The notes below the pieces were generated by a model, which was given only the letters and a program-made list of their open reading frames with translations, was not told the DNA's origin and searched no databases. DNA of 16,153 bases from Lutibacter sp. (lineage in GTDB: Bacteria > Bacteroidota > Bacteroidia > Flavobacteriales > Flavobacteriaceae). Location: assembly GCF_021647475.1 (NCBI RefSeq), contig NZ_JAKIUR010000058.1:1-16153 (forward strand). Direction: 5' to 3'. Shown here piece after piece: positions 1 through 7,382 of this stretch (positions are counted from its first letter, which is position 1; each line of letters begins with the position of its first letter). The position numbers and the translations under genes were made by a program.

Positions 1-8
1 CCGGATTT

Positions 9-85
9 AAAAGAATGGGGACTAATACGAGTGTTAGTTATCAAAAACTACGAACTGACCTAGTTCACCCCATTCTTTTTCTTTT
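9..85 (+). terminator. Branched hairpin with T-rich tail, possible terminator or small structured RNA
   Basis: A perfect 12-bp inverted repeat (9-20 against 68-79) encloses two smaller hairpins: 21-27/32-38 with a 4-base loop, and 52-56/62-66 with a 5-base loop. The right arm runs into a T-rich tail (74-85). This could terminate the transcript of an upstream gene, or be the 3' part of a structured RNA. Bases 1-63 are also open in frame 1 (20 codons, TAG at 61-63), so the left arm could be the end of an upstream coding sequence, but so short a frame is weak evidence. No RNA family was recognised. Confidence 0.4.
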
Positions 86-186
86 AACAAATTTAAATGT
101 TTTTATCAGTTTGCTAATCTAAAGGAACTGACGGAAAGGAATCATTGTAATGTTGAGTATTATTTTGAAAATGAATATAATAAGTA

Positions 187-312
187 CGTCACTTCGAGTG
201 ATTTAACGAAATAAAATGGAGTTAAATCGTATCGAGAAGTATTTTGAAGTAACAAAGGTTCTCGATACAGTTTTATAAGAATTTTATTCTTGCAAAACCA
301 CTCGAACGGACG
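187..312. repeat. Family A palindromic repeat pair upstream of neuB
   Basis: A + strand copy (187-240) starts with CGTCACTTCGAGTGATTT and ends TCGAGAAGT. An inverted copy (258-312) reads GTTCTCGATAC to CTCGAACGGACG. The two face tail to tail about 17 bases apart. The same elements surround the GIY-YIG gene at 1850-2137. The interior of each copy is itself a weak palindrome (GATTTAAC against GTTAAATC). No convincing promoter was found for neuB in the stretch 86-347, which otherwise holds nothing I recognise. Confidence 0.85.
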
Positions 313-347
313 AAAAGGAATAGCATTAAAAAAATAAAATATAGAAG

Positions 348-1388
348 ATGAACCCAACCATAGAAATAGCAGGAAGAAAAATAGGAATTGATTACTCACC
401 ATTAGTAATTGCAGAAATAGGAATAAACCATGAAGGTTCCTTACAAACCGCTTTTGAAATGGTGGACGCAGCAAAAAGAGCAGGAGTTGAAGTGGTAAAA
501 CATCAAACACATATTGTTGAAGATGAAATGAGTGGAGCTGCAAAAAAAGTTATTCCAGGCAATGCAACTGTTTCTATTTATGAAATTATGAAGCGTTGTT
601 CTTTAAATGAAGAAGATGAACTTAAGTTAAAAGAATACGTAGAAAGCAAAGGAATGCTCTTTATTTCTACACCATTTTCAAGAGCAGCCGCTGACAGGTT
701 AGAGAGAATGAATGTAAAAGCCTATAAAATAGGCTCAGGAGAGTGTAATAATTATCCGTTATTAGAACATATTGCAACATTTGGAAAACCAGTAATTTTA
801 AGTACTGGAATGAACACGGTAGAAAGCATTAAAAAAGCAGTCGAAATTTTTGATAAATATAACGTGCCAGTAGCTTTATTGCACACTACAAATTTATATC
901 CAACGCCGGCAAAGTTGGTGCGTTATGGAGCATTATTAGAAATGCATAAAGCATTTTCAGATAAAGTTTTCGGCTTGTCAGATCATACACTTAATAATAA
1001 TGCTTGTTTAGGAGCAGTAGCCTTAGGAGCAAGCATTTTAGAACGCCATTTTACAGATACCATGCAACGTACAGGACCAGATATTGTGTGTAGTATGGAT
1101 GAGCAGACTTGTTTAGGTCTAATAAAAGGAACTAAGGAAATATGGCAGATGAGAGGTGGTACTAAAAAACCCGCAAAAGAAGAACAAGTAACTATTGATT
1201 TTGCCTTTGCAACCGTTTGTAGCATTACAACTATTAAAAAAGGAGAGGAGTTTACTAAAAAGAATATTTGGGTAAAACGCCCAGGTACAGGTGATATTTT
1301 AGCTGAGAAGTATAATTCAATCATAGGAAAAGTAGCCAAACGAGATATTTTAAATGATGAACAATTGAGTTGGGAGGACATTGAATAA
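348..1388 (+). CDS. neuB: N-acetylneuraminate (sialic acid) synthase, NeuB
   Basis: Condenses ManNAc with phosphoenolpyruvate to give N-acetylneuraminic acid in the cytoplasm. The 346-residue length is normal. Family signatures are IAEIGINHEG (21-30), KHQTHIVEDEMS (51-62), STPFSR (107-112), KIGSGECNNYPL (127-138), LHTTNLYPTP (178-187), GLSDHT (209-214) and LERHFTD (231-237). His213 and His234 have the 21-residue spacing of the two metal-binding histidines of meningococcal NeuB. The C-terminal SAF/antifreeze-like domain (about 283-346) carries WVKRPGTG (308-315), whose arginine is probably the substrate-contacting one. From memory the sequence closely resembles Campylobacter jejuni NeuB1, more than the pseudaminate or legionaminate synthases. 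NeuC lies downstream, separated by a repeat/GIY-YIG insertion. The ATG at 348 follows a purine-rich stretch. Confidence 0.95.
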   Translation: MNPTIEIAGRKIGIDYSPLVIAEIGINHEGSLQTAFEMVDAAKRAGVEVVKHQTHIVEDEMSGAAKKVIPGNATVSIYEIMKRCSLNEEDELKLKEYVESKGMLFISTPFSRAAADRLERMNVKAYKIGSGECNNYPLLEHIATFGKPVILSTGMNTVESIKKAVEIFDKYNVPVALLHTTNLYPTPAKLVRYGALLEMHKAFSDKVFGLSDHTLNNNACLGAVALGASILERHFTDTMQRTGPDIVCSMDEQTCLGLIKGTKEIWQMRGGTKKPAKEEQVTIDFAFATVCSITTIKKGEEFTKKNIWVKRPGTGDILAEKYNSIIGKVAKRDILNDEQLSWEDIE

Positions 1389-1392
1389 ACGA

Positions 1393-1832
1393 GTTCTCAA
1401 TACAGTTTCACTAAGAATTTCATTCTTAATAAAACCACTCGAACGAACGTAATGAATAAATTATACGTCACTTCGAGCTTGCCTCGCCGGAAGGCAGGTG
1501 ATTTTCAGTAGAAAATTGTATCTAGAAGTAATTAGGAAGTGAGTTATTTATACGCTTTGTTACTCGAGCAGACGAAGAGTTAAGTATAACGTGATTTTAG
1601 CAATTTTTATTTGGAATAATTTAGTTAAAAATATAAACAATCGTCACTTCGAGTGATTTTCGATAGAAAATTGTATCGAGAAGTCTTTTTGAACGAGTTC
1701 TCGATACAATTTCACTAAGAATTTCATTCTTAATAAAACCACTCGAACGGACGTAATGAATAAATTATACGTCACTTCGAGCTTGCCTCGCTGGAAGGCA
1801 GGTGATTTTCGGAGAAAATTATATCGAGAAGT
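1393..1832. repeat. Family A palindromic repeat cluster between neuB and the GIY-YIG gene
   Basis: This 461-base gap holds family A copies in alternating orientation: inverted at 1393-1450, forward at 1466-1529, a decayed remnant near 1561-1580, forward at 1642-1684, inverted at 1697-1753 and forward at 1770-1832. The forward copies at 1466 and 1770 carry a nested GC-rich palindrome (CTTGCCTCGCCGGAAGGCAG type) in the loop. The inverted-plus-forward block 1393-1505, including its 16-base spacer, is repeated at 1697-1809 with about four differences. The first copy begins four bases after the neuB stop, and the last ends 17 bases before the GIY-YIG start. Confidence 0.9.
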
Positions 1833-1849
1833 AATATTAAAAGAAACCT

Positions 1850-2137
1850 ATGAAAAAAAGCTATGTATATATCTTAAAATGTTCCGATAAAACCTATTAT
1901 ACAGGTGTAACCAGTAACTTATCAAAAAGAATGGATGAACATAAAATAGGTTTTCATAAAAATAGTTATACATTTAAAAGAAGACCTATTGATTTAGTGT
2001 TTTATGCAGAGTTTACAGATATTAATATTGCATTTGAGAAAGAAAAACAAATAAAAAAATGGTCAAAAACAAAAAAAGAAGCATTAATTAATGGAGAATT
2101 TGATAGTTTAATTAATTTAGCAAGGAAGAAGTTTTAA
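1850..2137 (+). CDS. Small GIY-YIG nuclease-domain protein (first copy)
   Basis: A 95-residue single-domain GIY-YIG protein of the YhbQ/UPF0213 kind. YVYIL (5-9) and YYTGVT (16-21) form the two halves of the GIY-YIG motif. Arg27, His31 and Glu65 (in KEKQIKKW, 64-71) occupy the expected catalytic and metal-binding positions, so the enzyme looks intact. Family members cut DNA, but the role of these stand-alone small ones is poorly known. The gene separates neuB from neuC, which are normally adjacent, and is not part of the polysaccharide pathway. It lies inside a cluster of family A palindromes; a roughly 50-base direct repeat flanks it (1604-1652 and 2229-2277). It shares fold and motifs, but only modest sequence similarity, with the protein at 7717-8001. 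A role in maintaining or moving the repeats is inference. Confidence 0.9.
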   Translation: MKKSYVYILKCSDKTYYTGVTSNLSKRMDEHKIGFHKNSYTFKRRPIDLVFYAEFTDINIAFEKEKQIKKWSKTKKEALINGEFDSLINLARKKF

Positions 2138-2143
2138 ACATAA

Positions 2144-2340
2144 GTTCTCGATACAGTTTTACTAAGAATTTCATTCTTACTAAAACCACTCGAACGGACG
2201 AGTAATAAAGAAACGTCACTTCGAGTGATTTTTATTTGAAAGAGTTTAGTTAAAAATATAAACAATCGTCACTTCGAGCCTGCCTGCCGGCGGGCAGGTG
2301 ATTTAACGAAATGAAATGGAGTTAAATAGTATCGAGAAGT
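2144..2340. repeat. Family A palindromic repeat cluster after the GIY-YIG gene
   Basis: An inverted copy (2144-2200) starts seven bases after the GIY-YIG stop. It is followed by a truncated forward copy (2214-2231) and a full forward copy (2267-2340). The last has the nested palindrome CCTGCCTGCCGGCGGGCAGG at 2279-2298 and the long interior also seen at 187-240. The segment 2229-2277 repeats 1604-1652 on the other side of the gene. Confidence 0.9.
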
Positions 2341-2371
2341 AATTTAAACGTACAAAATGAAGTCATAATTA

Positions 2372-3499
2372 ATGAAAAAAATAGTATTCTTAACAGGCAC
2401 ACGAGCCGATTTTGGAAAAATAAAATCCTTGCTGCAAATTCTTCAAAATAATGAAGCGTTTGAAGCACATATTTTTGTAACAGGAATGCACTTACAAAAG
2501 CAATATGGTTATACGCTAATAGAAGTGGAAAAGGCAGGTTTTAAAAATATTTCCACTTTTGAAAATTTTACTCATGAAACCACGATGGATTTAACTTTAG
2601 CTAAAACTATTGAAGGTTTTTCGGCCTATATTAAAAAATTAAAACCAGATTTGATAGTTGTACATGGCGATAGAGTTGAAGCTTTGGCAGGTGCTATTGT
2701 AGGAAGTTTAAATAATATTTTAGTAGCACATATTGAAGGAGGCGAAATTTCGGGAACCATAGATGAACTTATCAGGCATTCAGTGAGTAAATTGAGTCAT
2801 ATTCATTTTGTTTCCAATACAGAAGCCAAAAAAAGGTTGCTTCAAATGGGAGAACTTTCTAATTCTATTTTTGAGATAGGATCACCTGATGTGGATATTA
2901 TGTTTTCTAATGATTTACCAGCTATTACCGAAGTAAAAGAGTATTATGATATTACTTTTAATCATTATGCTATTGCTATGTTTCATCCTGTAACTACTGA
3001 ATTTGAACAGATTAAAGAATACGCAAATAATTTTGTTTCAGCACTTATAGAAAGTAATAAAAATTATGTGGTTATTTACCCAAATAATGATTTAGGGTCT
3101 TCAATAATACTAGATGCTTATCAAAAAATTAAGATTCACAAAAACTTTAGAGTACTACCATCATTACGATTTGAATATTTTTTAACTTTATTAAAAAATA
3201 CAGATTTTATTATTGGGAATTCAAGTGCTGGAGTTAGAGAAGCACCTTATTATGGAATTCCAACTATAAATATTGGTACTAGACAGCAAAACAGGGTTTT
3301 AAATAAAATTATTTTGAATGGTAACTATTCAAAAAAGGATATACTTGAGCAAATTAAATCTGTAGAATCAGTTCCAAGTTTGGGGATTAAAAGTGATTTT
3401 GGAGGAGGAAATTCTGCCCAAAAATTTATAGAAATTTTGAAGAAGAATACATTTTGGGAAATAAGTCAACAAAAACAGTTTAATGATTTAAATAGCTAG
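2372..3499 (+). CDS. neuC: UDP-N-acetylglucosamine 2-epimerase (hydrolysing), NeuC
   Basis: Converts UDP-GlcNAc to ManNAc plus UDP, the step before NeuB. The protein is 375 residues, the usual size. It shows the epimerase-2/GT-B-like layout: GTRADF (9-14), VHGDR (97-101), AHIEGGEISGTIDE (119-132) with the following RH pair (135-136), MFHPVTTE (203-210), IYPNND (235-240), PSLRFEYF (263-270), and the C-terminal nucleotide-binding stretch IGNSSAGVREAPYYGIPTIN (281-300). From memory it closely resembles Campylobacter NeuC, which supports a true sialic acid route rather than a UDP-ManNAc (WecB) route. Its stop codon is directly followed by the ATG of the next gene, so the two are probably translationally coupled. 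Confidence 0.95.
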   Translation: MKKIVFLTGTRADFGKIKSLLQILQNNEAFEAHIFVTGMHLQKQYGYTLIEVEKAGFKNISTFENFTHETTMDLTLAKTIEGFSAYIKKLKPDLIVVHGDRVEALAGAIVGSLNNILVAHIEGGEISGTIDELIRHSVSKLSHIHFVSNTEAKKRLLQMGELSNSIFEIGSPDVDIMFSNDLPAITEVKEYYDITFNHYAIAMFHPVTTEFEQIKEYANNFVSALIESNKNYVVIYPNNDLGSSIILDAYQKIKIHKNFRVLPSLRFEYFLTLLKNTDFIIGNSSAGVREAPYYGIPTINIGTRQQNRVLNKIILNGNYSKKDILEQIKSVESVPSLGIKSDFGGGNSAQKFIEILKKNTFWEISQQKQFNDLNS

Positions 3500-4882
3500 A
3501 TGAAAAAAATTTGCTTTGTTATTCCTGATGGTACAGGTATTAGAAACTACCTATATTCTGAATTGGTAGATGAATTACAACATAAAAATTGTGAAATAAT
3601 TTTATTGCATTCGGTTTCTATTGAAGCTATTGAAGAAATTAATAAAGTCCATAAAACTAAGTTTAAAACGTATAAATTACCAGTTTATAAAGAATCTTAT
3701 TATCAAAAATATTTGAGAGAGGTTGTTTGTTATGCTAGGCTAGTACACAACACTAAGATAACAGCAAACAATACTATATTAAATAATTGGAATCCTAATA
3801 CGAGTAATTTTAAAAAGGCAGTTTTTTATAAATTAGTTCAACTACTAGGAAAGTACGTTTCAAAAAAATATAAGAGAATTTTAAAATTCGAAAAAAAATA
3901 TACCAAAGCTGTAGAAAGTGATTGTAATCTTCAAAAATCATTATTAAAAACTATAAATCCCGAGGTTGTTTTTTCTACACATCAACGGGCAATACAAGTA
4001 GTGCCATTAATTACTGCTGCAAAACAATTAAATATTAGCACTGTTGGAGCAATTTTTTCATGGGATAATTTGCCAAAAGCAAGGTTGACAGTTAGAACAG
4101 ATAAATATATAGTCTGGTCAGAATATATGAAAAAGGAATTAAATTTATACTACCCTGAAATTAAAGATACTAACATAAATATAACAGGTACTCCCCAATT
4201 TGAATTTTATTATAACAATAAATTCATTTTAAATAAAAAAGTATTTTACAATAAATATAAGCTAGATGCATCAAAAAAAATAATTTGTTTTTCAGGTGAT
4301 GATACATTGACTTCACCTTTTGATCCTAGTTACCTTGATGATTTAGCCGATGTAATTCAAAAAGAAAAATTAAATATTCAAATTTTATTGAGAAGAGCAC
4401 CTGTAGATGTTTCGGGTAGATTTCAAAGTATTATTTCAAAATATCCAACTATTATAAAAGAAGCAGTTCCTTTATGGAGTTTTGATAAAAATGATAAAGA
4501 TAATTGGCAAATTATTTATCCAACCTATAATGATTTGGAGCTATTAGTAAGTACTGCATTTTATTGTGATGCAGTTATAAATGTAGGTTCAACTATGGCT
4601 CATGATTTTACCATGTTTAATAAATTCGCTATTTATATAAATTATAATACCATTAATTCTAAGGCTTGGAATATAGATACTATTTATAAATTTCAACATT
4701 TTAAAAGTATGGAAGCTTTAAATTCGGTAATTTGGTTAAATTCAAGAAATGAAATTAAAAAGGTACTAAATACTATTTTTGAAAAACCTAAGTTAGACAA
4801 TGAAGTTTGGTTAGATAGGATTGCCGAACATCGAAAAATAGCTTCTCAAAACATAGCAAATACATTAATCTCATGCACCTAG
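3500..4882 (+). CDS. Putative GT-B-fold glycosyl- or glycerophosphotransferase-like protein
   Basis: A 460-residue cytoplasmic protein I cannot assign to a named family. The N-terminus (KKICFVIPDGTGIRNYL, 2-18) looks like the first strand and loop of a GT-B Rossmann domain. The middle has FSTHQRA (158-164) and FSWDNLPKARLTVRTDKYIV (186-205), a pattern I associate with capsule transferases related to the CDP-glycerol transferase superfamily. A second Rossmann-like half has IICFSGDD (261-268), ILLRRAP (295-301) and DAVINVGSTMAHDFTMFNKF (357-376), where a donor nucleotide would bind. No signal peptide or membrane segment is evident. It begins right after the neuC stop and overlaps the next gene by 10 bases. 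Because it is coupled to neuC and no known sialyltransferase family is visible here, it is a candidate for the sialic acid transferase, but that is only positional inference. Confidence 0.75.
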   Translation: MKKICFVIPDGTGIRNYLYSELVDELQHKNCEIILLHSVSIEAIEEINKVHKTKFKTYKLPVYKESYYQKYLREVVCYARLVHNTKITANNTILNNWNPNTSNFKKAVFYKLVQLLGKYVSKKYKRILKFEKKYTKAVESDCNLQKSLLKTINPEVVFSTHQRAIQVVPLITAAKQLNISTVGAIFSWDNLPKARLTVRTDKYIVWSEYMKKELNLYYPEIKDTNINITGTPQFEFYYNNKFILNKKVFYNKYKLDASKKIICFSGDDTLTSPFDPSYLDDLADVIQKEKLNIQILLRRAPVDVSGRFQSIISKYPTIIKEAVPLWSFDKNDKDNWQIIYPTYNDLELLVSTAFYCDAVINVGSTMAHDFTMFNKFAIYINYNTINSKAWNIDTIYKFQHFKSMEALNSVIWLNSRNEIKKVLNTIFEKPKLDNEVWLDRIAEHRKIASQNIANTLISCT

Positions 4883-6009
4883 TTTTTTTAACCAATGAAT
4901 ATCCTTATAAAGCTCTGCCTCATGGTGGTATTGGAACTTTTGTGCAAAATTTAGCAAGAAATTTGGTGAAAAAAGGCATTAGTGTTTCAGTTATTGGAAT
5001 AACTAGTAGTGATAAAAATATTGGAGAAGAATTAGATGAAGGAGTTAAAATTTATAGTATAAAACAATCTTCTGCTAAATTTGGTAAGTTTATTTTCAAC
5101 TCTTTTAGAATTCAAAAAAAAATAAAGGAAATAAACAAAATACTAGCCGTAGATATAGTTGAGGGCTCTGAACTTTCATTTGCGTTTTTACCTAAAAGGA
5201 CTTTTTACAAAAAGGTAATACGAATGCATGGAGGTCATCATTTTTTTGCGATAACCTTAAATAAAAAAACTGCTTTTTGGAGAGCATTTCAAGAAAAACA
5301 GTCGTTTAAAAAAGCAGATGCATTGATTGCGGTTAGTAATTATGTGGGTGAAACTACACAACAATTACTTCAATTTAAACTTTCCTTTAAAACCATTTAT
5401 AATTTTATTGATTTTGGTAAATTTAATAATGAAAATGAAATTAAGCAGGAATTAAATGCTATTCTTTTTATTGGTACTATCTGTGAAAAAAAAGGAGTTA
5501 AACAATTAGTAGAAGCTTTTTCAATAGTTAAAAAGAAAATTCCAAACGCAACACTACACTTAGTAGGAAGAGATTGGTCTAATAATACTATAAAATCCTA
5601 CATTAATCATATTAAAACAATAATACCTTTGGAAGACTTAAAAGCTATTAAATTTTATGGTACAATGCCTTACTATGCAATACCTGAGATTTTAGCAAAA
5701 GCCCACGTATGTGTATATCCATCACATATGGAATCCTTTGGATTGACACTTGTTGAAGCTATGGCAATGCATAAACCTATAGTTTATAGTAATATTCCTC
5801 CATTTAATGAAATAATTACAAATGAGGTTTCAGGGTTAGCATGCAATCCTTTTAATTCCAATGATATTGCTCAAAAAATCATAAAAATTTTAATAAATAA
5901 AGAATTAGGAATTAAATTAAGTGAAAATGCTAAAAATGAAGTTATTAATAAATTTAGTGCTACTAAATTAGTAAAAGAAAATATTAATTTTTATAATTCA
6001 ATAGTTTGA
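4873..6009 (+). CDS. GT4-family glycosyltransferase
   Basis: A 378-residue GT-B retaining glycosyltransferase, expected to add one sugar from a nucleotide-sugar donor to the lipid-linked repeat unit at the inner membrane. The N-terminal acceptor domain has the glycine-rich loop HGGIGTFVQNLARNL (17-31) and IRMHGGHH (116-123). The C-terminal domain (Glycos_transf_1) starts near 195 with ILFIGTICEKKGVKQLVEAF (197-216), then HLVGRDW (229-235), FYGTMP (261-266) and the donor-site EX7E motif ESFGLTLVE (Glu287, Glu295). The start overlaps the previous gene by 10 bases. The stop overlaps the TTG start of the next gene in a TTGA sequence, so expression is probably coupled. The sugar is not predictable. 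Confidence 0.92.
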   Translation: MHLVFLTNEYPYKALPHGGIGTFVQNLARNLVKKGISVSVIGITSSDKNIGEELDEGVKIYSIKQSSAKFGKFIFNSFRIQKKIKEINKILAVDIVEGSELSFAFLPKRTFYKKVIRMHGGHHFFAITLNKKTAFWRAFQEKQSFKKADALIAVSNYVGETTQQLLQFKLSFKTIYNFIDFGKFNNENEIKQELNAILFIGTICEKKGVKQLVEAFSIVKKKIPNATLHLVGRDWSNNTIKSYINHIKTIIPLEDLKAIKFYGTMPYYAIPEILAKAHVCVYPSHMESFGLTLVEAMAMHKPIVYSNIPPFNEIITNEVSGLACNPFNSNDIAQKIIKILINKELGIKLSENAKNEVINKFSATKLVKENINFYNSIV

Positions 6010-7382
6010 AATTCACGATAATAACACATGCTGTTCATAAAATTAAAGAGAAAGATGTTTTCGCTTATGAACCTTATGTACGTGAAATGAATTTATGGTT
6101 AAAATATGTAGATGAGGTTAAAATTGTTGCACCAGTTTCAAATGAAGAAATAGCTGCTATTGAAAGTAAGTATCAATTTCAGCATAATGAAACAAAACGT
6201 CATAGCGAATCTGCCTGTCCGGCAGGCAGGCAAGGTGAAGCTATCTTATCCAATGAACAGATTACCACGTCGCACACTCCTCGCAATGACGAATCCGAAC
6301 GTCATAGCGAATCTGCCTGTCCGGCAGGCAGGCAAGGTGAAGCTATCTTATCTAACGAACAGATTGCCACGTCGCACACTCCTCGCAATGATGAAATTAA
6401 ATTAATTGAAATACCTTCATTTGATATTACATTATTTAAAAATGGATTAAACGCTATTTTTAAAATACCCAAAATCCTTCTGAATATTTATAAAGCAATG
6501 AAATGGGCAGACCACATTCATTTGCGTTGCCCAGGCAACATAGGATTATTGGGAAGTATTGTCCAAATTGCATTTCCTTCAAAGCCTAAAACTATAAAAT
6601 ATGCAGGTAATTGGGATCCAAAAAGTAAGCAGCCTTTAAGTTATCGTTTTCAAAAATGGCTAGTAAGCAATACGTTTTTAACTAAAAATGCAAAAGTATT
6701 AGTTTATGGAGAGTGGGCTAACCAAAGTAAAAATATTGTTCCTTTTTTTACGGCAAGTTATTCGGAAAAGGAATTATTAGAAGAGCAGATTGCTACATCT
6801 CAAATTTATAGTAATAAAGACACCAAACGTCATTCCGCACCTGATGCGGAATCTCATAAATACCATTTTTTATTTGTTGGAGGATTAACACCAGGAAAAC
6901 AACCATTATTAAGTGTCCAAGTAATTCATCAACTAAAAGAAAAAGGGTATACAGTGCAACTTGACGTATATGGTGAAGGTACTGAACAATCTAAACTAGA
7001 AAATTATATTCGTACACATTCTTTAAAAAAGGAAGTGATTCTTCATGGAAATACTTCAAAAGAAATAGTAAAAGAAGCGTATAAAAAGGCTCACTTCTTA
7101 GTATTTATTTCCAAATCAGAAGGTTGGCCAAAAGTTGTTGCTGAAGCTATGTTTTGGGGTTGTTTACCAATTTCGAGTAATGTATCTTGCATTCCGTTTA
7201 TGTTAGGAAATGGGAGTAGAGGAGCAATTGCAAATCCAAATATAAATGAAATTGTTTCAGTTGTTGAAAGCTATATTTGTGATAATGAAAAATATCAAAT
7301 ACAAGTAAAAGAAGCAATGGAGTGGTCAAGGCAATATACATTGGAAAAGTTTGAAAAGGAAATTGGGAAGTTGCTAAAATAA
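6006..7382 (+). CDS. GT4-like glycosyltransferase carrying in-frame palindromic-repeat insertions
   Basis: A 458-residue GT-B glycosyltransferase, longer than its relatives because of inserts. The native N-terminal domain has KFTIITHAVH (2-11), then after the inserts IEIPSFDITLF, HLRCPGNIGLLG and KYAGNWDPKSKQPLSYRFQK. The C-terminal domain has FLFVGGLTPGKQPLLSVQVI and EGWPKVVAE with the EX7E pair Glu372 and Glu380. Residues 65-130 are two tandem copies of a 34-residue peptide (RHSESACPAGRQGEAIL..) encoded by palindromic repeats. Residues 259-284 in the interdomain linker hold another (RHSAPDAESH). All preserve the frame, and all conserved motifs remain, so the gene may still be active. The TTG start at 6006 is preferred because the first ATG (codon 26) would delete the first strand. 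The stop codon lies within a repeat (see 7373-7685). Confidence 0.85.
   Translation: MKFTIITHAVHKIKEKDVFAYEPYVREMNLWLKYVDEVKIVAPVSNEEIAAIESKYQFQHNETKRHSESACPAGRQGEAILSNEQITTSHTPRNDESERHSESACPAGRQGEAILSNEQIATSHTPRNDEIKLIEIPSFDITLFKNGLNAIFKIPKILLNIYKAMKWADHIHLRCPGNIGLLGSIVQIAFPSKPKTIKYAGNWDPKSKQPLSYRFQKWLVSNTFLTKNAKVLVYGEWANQSKNIVPFFTASYSEKELLEEQIATSQIYSNKDTKRHSAPDAESHKYHFLFVGGLTPGKQPLLSVQVIHQLKEKGYTVQLDVYGEGTEQSKLENYIRTHSLKKEVILHGNTSKEIVKEAYKKAHFLVFISKSEGWPKVVAEAMFWGCLPISSNVSCIPFMLGNGSRGAIANPNINEIVSVVESYICDNEKYQIQVKEAMEWSRQYTLEKFEKEIGKLLK
6198..6391 (+). repeat. Tandem in-frame palindromic repeats inside a glycosyltransferase gene
   Basis: Two copies of a 102-base (34-codon) unit start at 6198 and 6300. 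Each begins CGTCATAGCGAATCT, contains the nested palindrome CTGCCTGTCCGGCAGGCAGG (6211-6230 and 6313-6332), and ends with an inverted family C half (CAGATT to CTCGCAATGAYG). They differ at about four positions, all transitions. Both are read as RHSESACPAGRQGEAIL.. and sit between an N-terminal strand and the IEIPSF strand, where family members would have a short loop. Confidence 0.9.
6828..6857 (+). repeat. In-frame family B hairpin inside the interdomain linker of the glycosyltransferase
   Basis: A 30-base element, CGTCAT then the hairpin TCCGCACCTGATGCGGA then ATCTCAT, is read as RHSAPDAESH (residues 275-284). It matches the intergenic element at 8215-8244 except in the loop. Upstream, 6783-6803 (EEQIATSQ) resembles the NEQIATSH part of the 6198-6391 repeats, which suggests a decayed second element in the same linker. 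Confidence 0.8.

Noticed and set aside
1..63. C-terminal 20 codons of an upstream gene (frame 1, TAG at 61-63)
   Set aside because: Possible, but the stretch is too short to recognise, another frame is open for longer (3-122), and the bases also form the left side of the branched structure.
160..543. Minus-strand open frame of 127 codons over the neuB start
   Set aside because: It runs across family A repeats and antisense to the conserved neuB 5' end. Composition is Phe/Leu-rich as expected of antisense AT-rich DNA, and there is no recognisable domain.
983..1381. Minus-strand open frame of 132 codons inside neuB
   Set aside because: Fully antisense to the conserved C-terminal half of neuB, with no family motif.
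348..1388. Pseudaminate or legionaminate synthase (PseI/LegI) instead of NeuB
   Set aside because: The KHQTHIVEDEMS and GSGECNNYPL stretches and pairing with a hydrolysing NeuC-type epimerase fit the sialic acid route better. Some doubt remains because specificity is not fully predictable.
6160..6405. Plus-strand open frame with repeated NLPVRQAGKVKLSY peptide
   Set aside because: It is the in-gene repeats read in another frame. The glycosyltransferase frame continues through both ends with conserved motifs, so that frame is the real one.
6006..7382. Glycosyltransferase as a repeat-disrupted pseudogene
   Set aside because: All inserts keep the frame, no internal stop is present, and the donor-site motif and domain order are intact; activity is unproven but the gene is not visibly broken.
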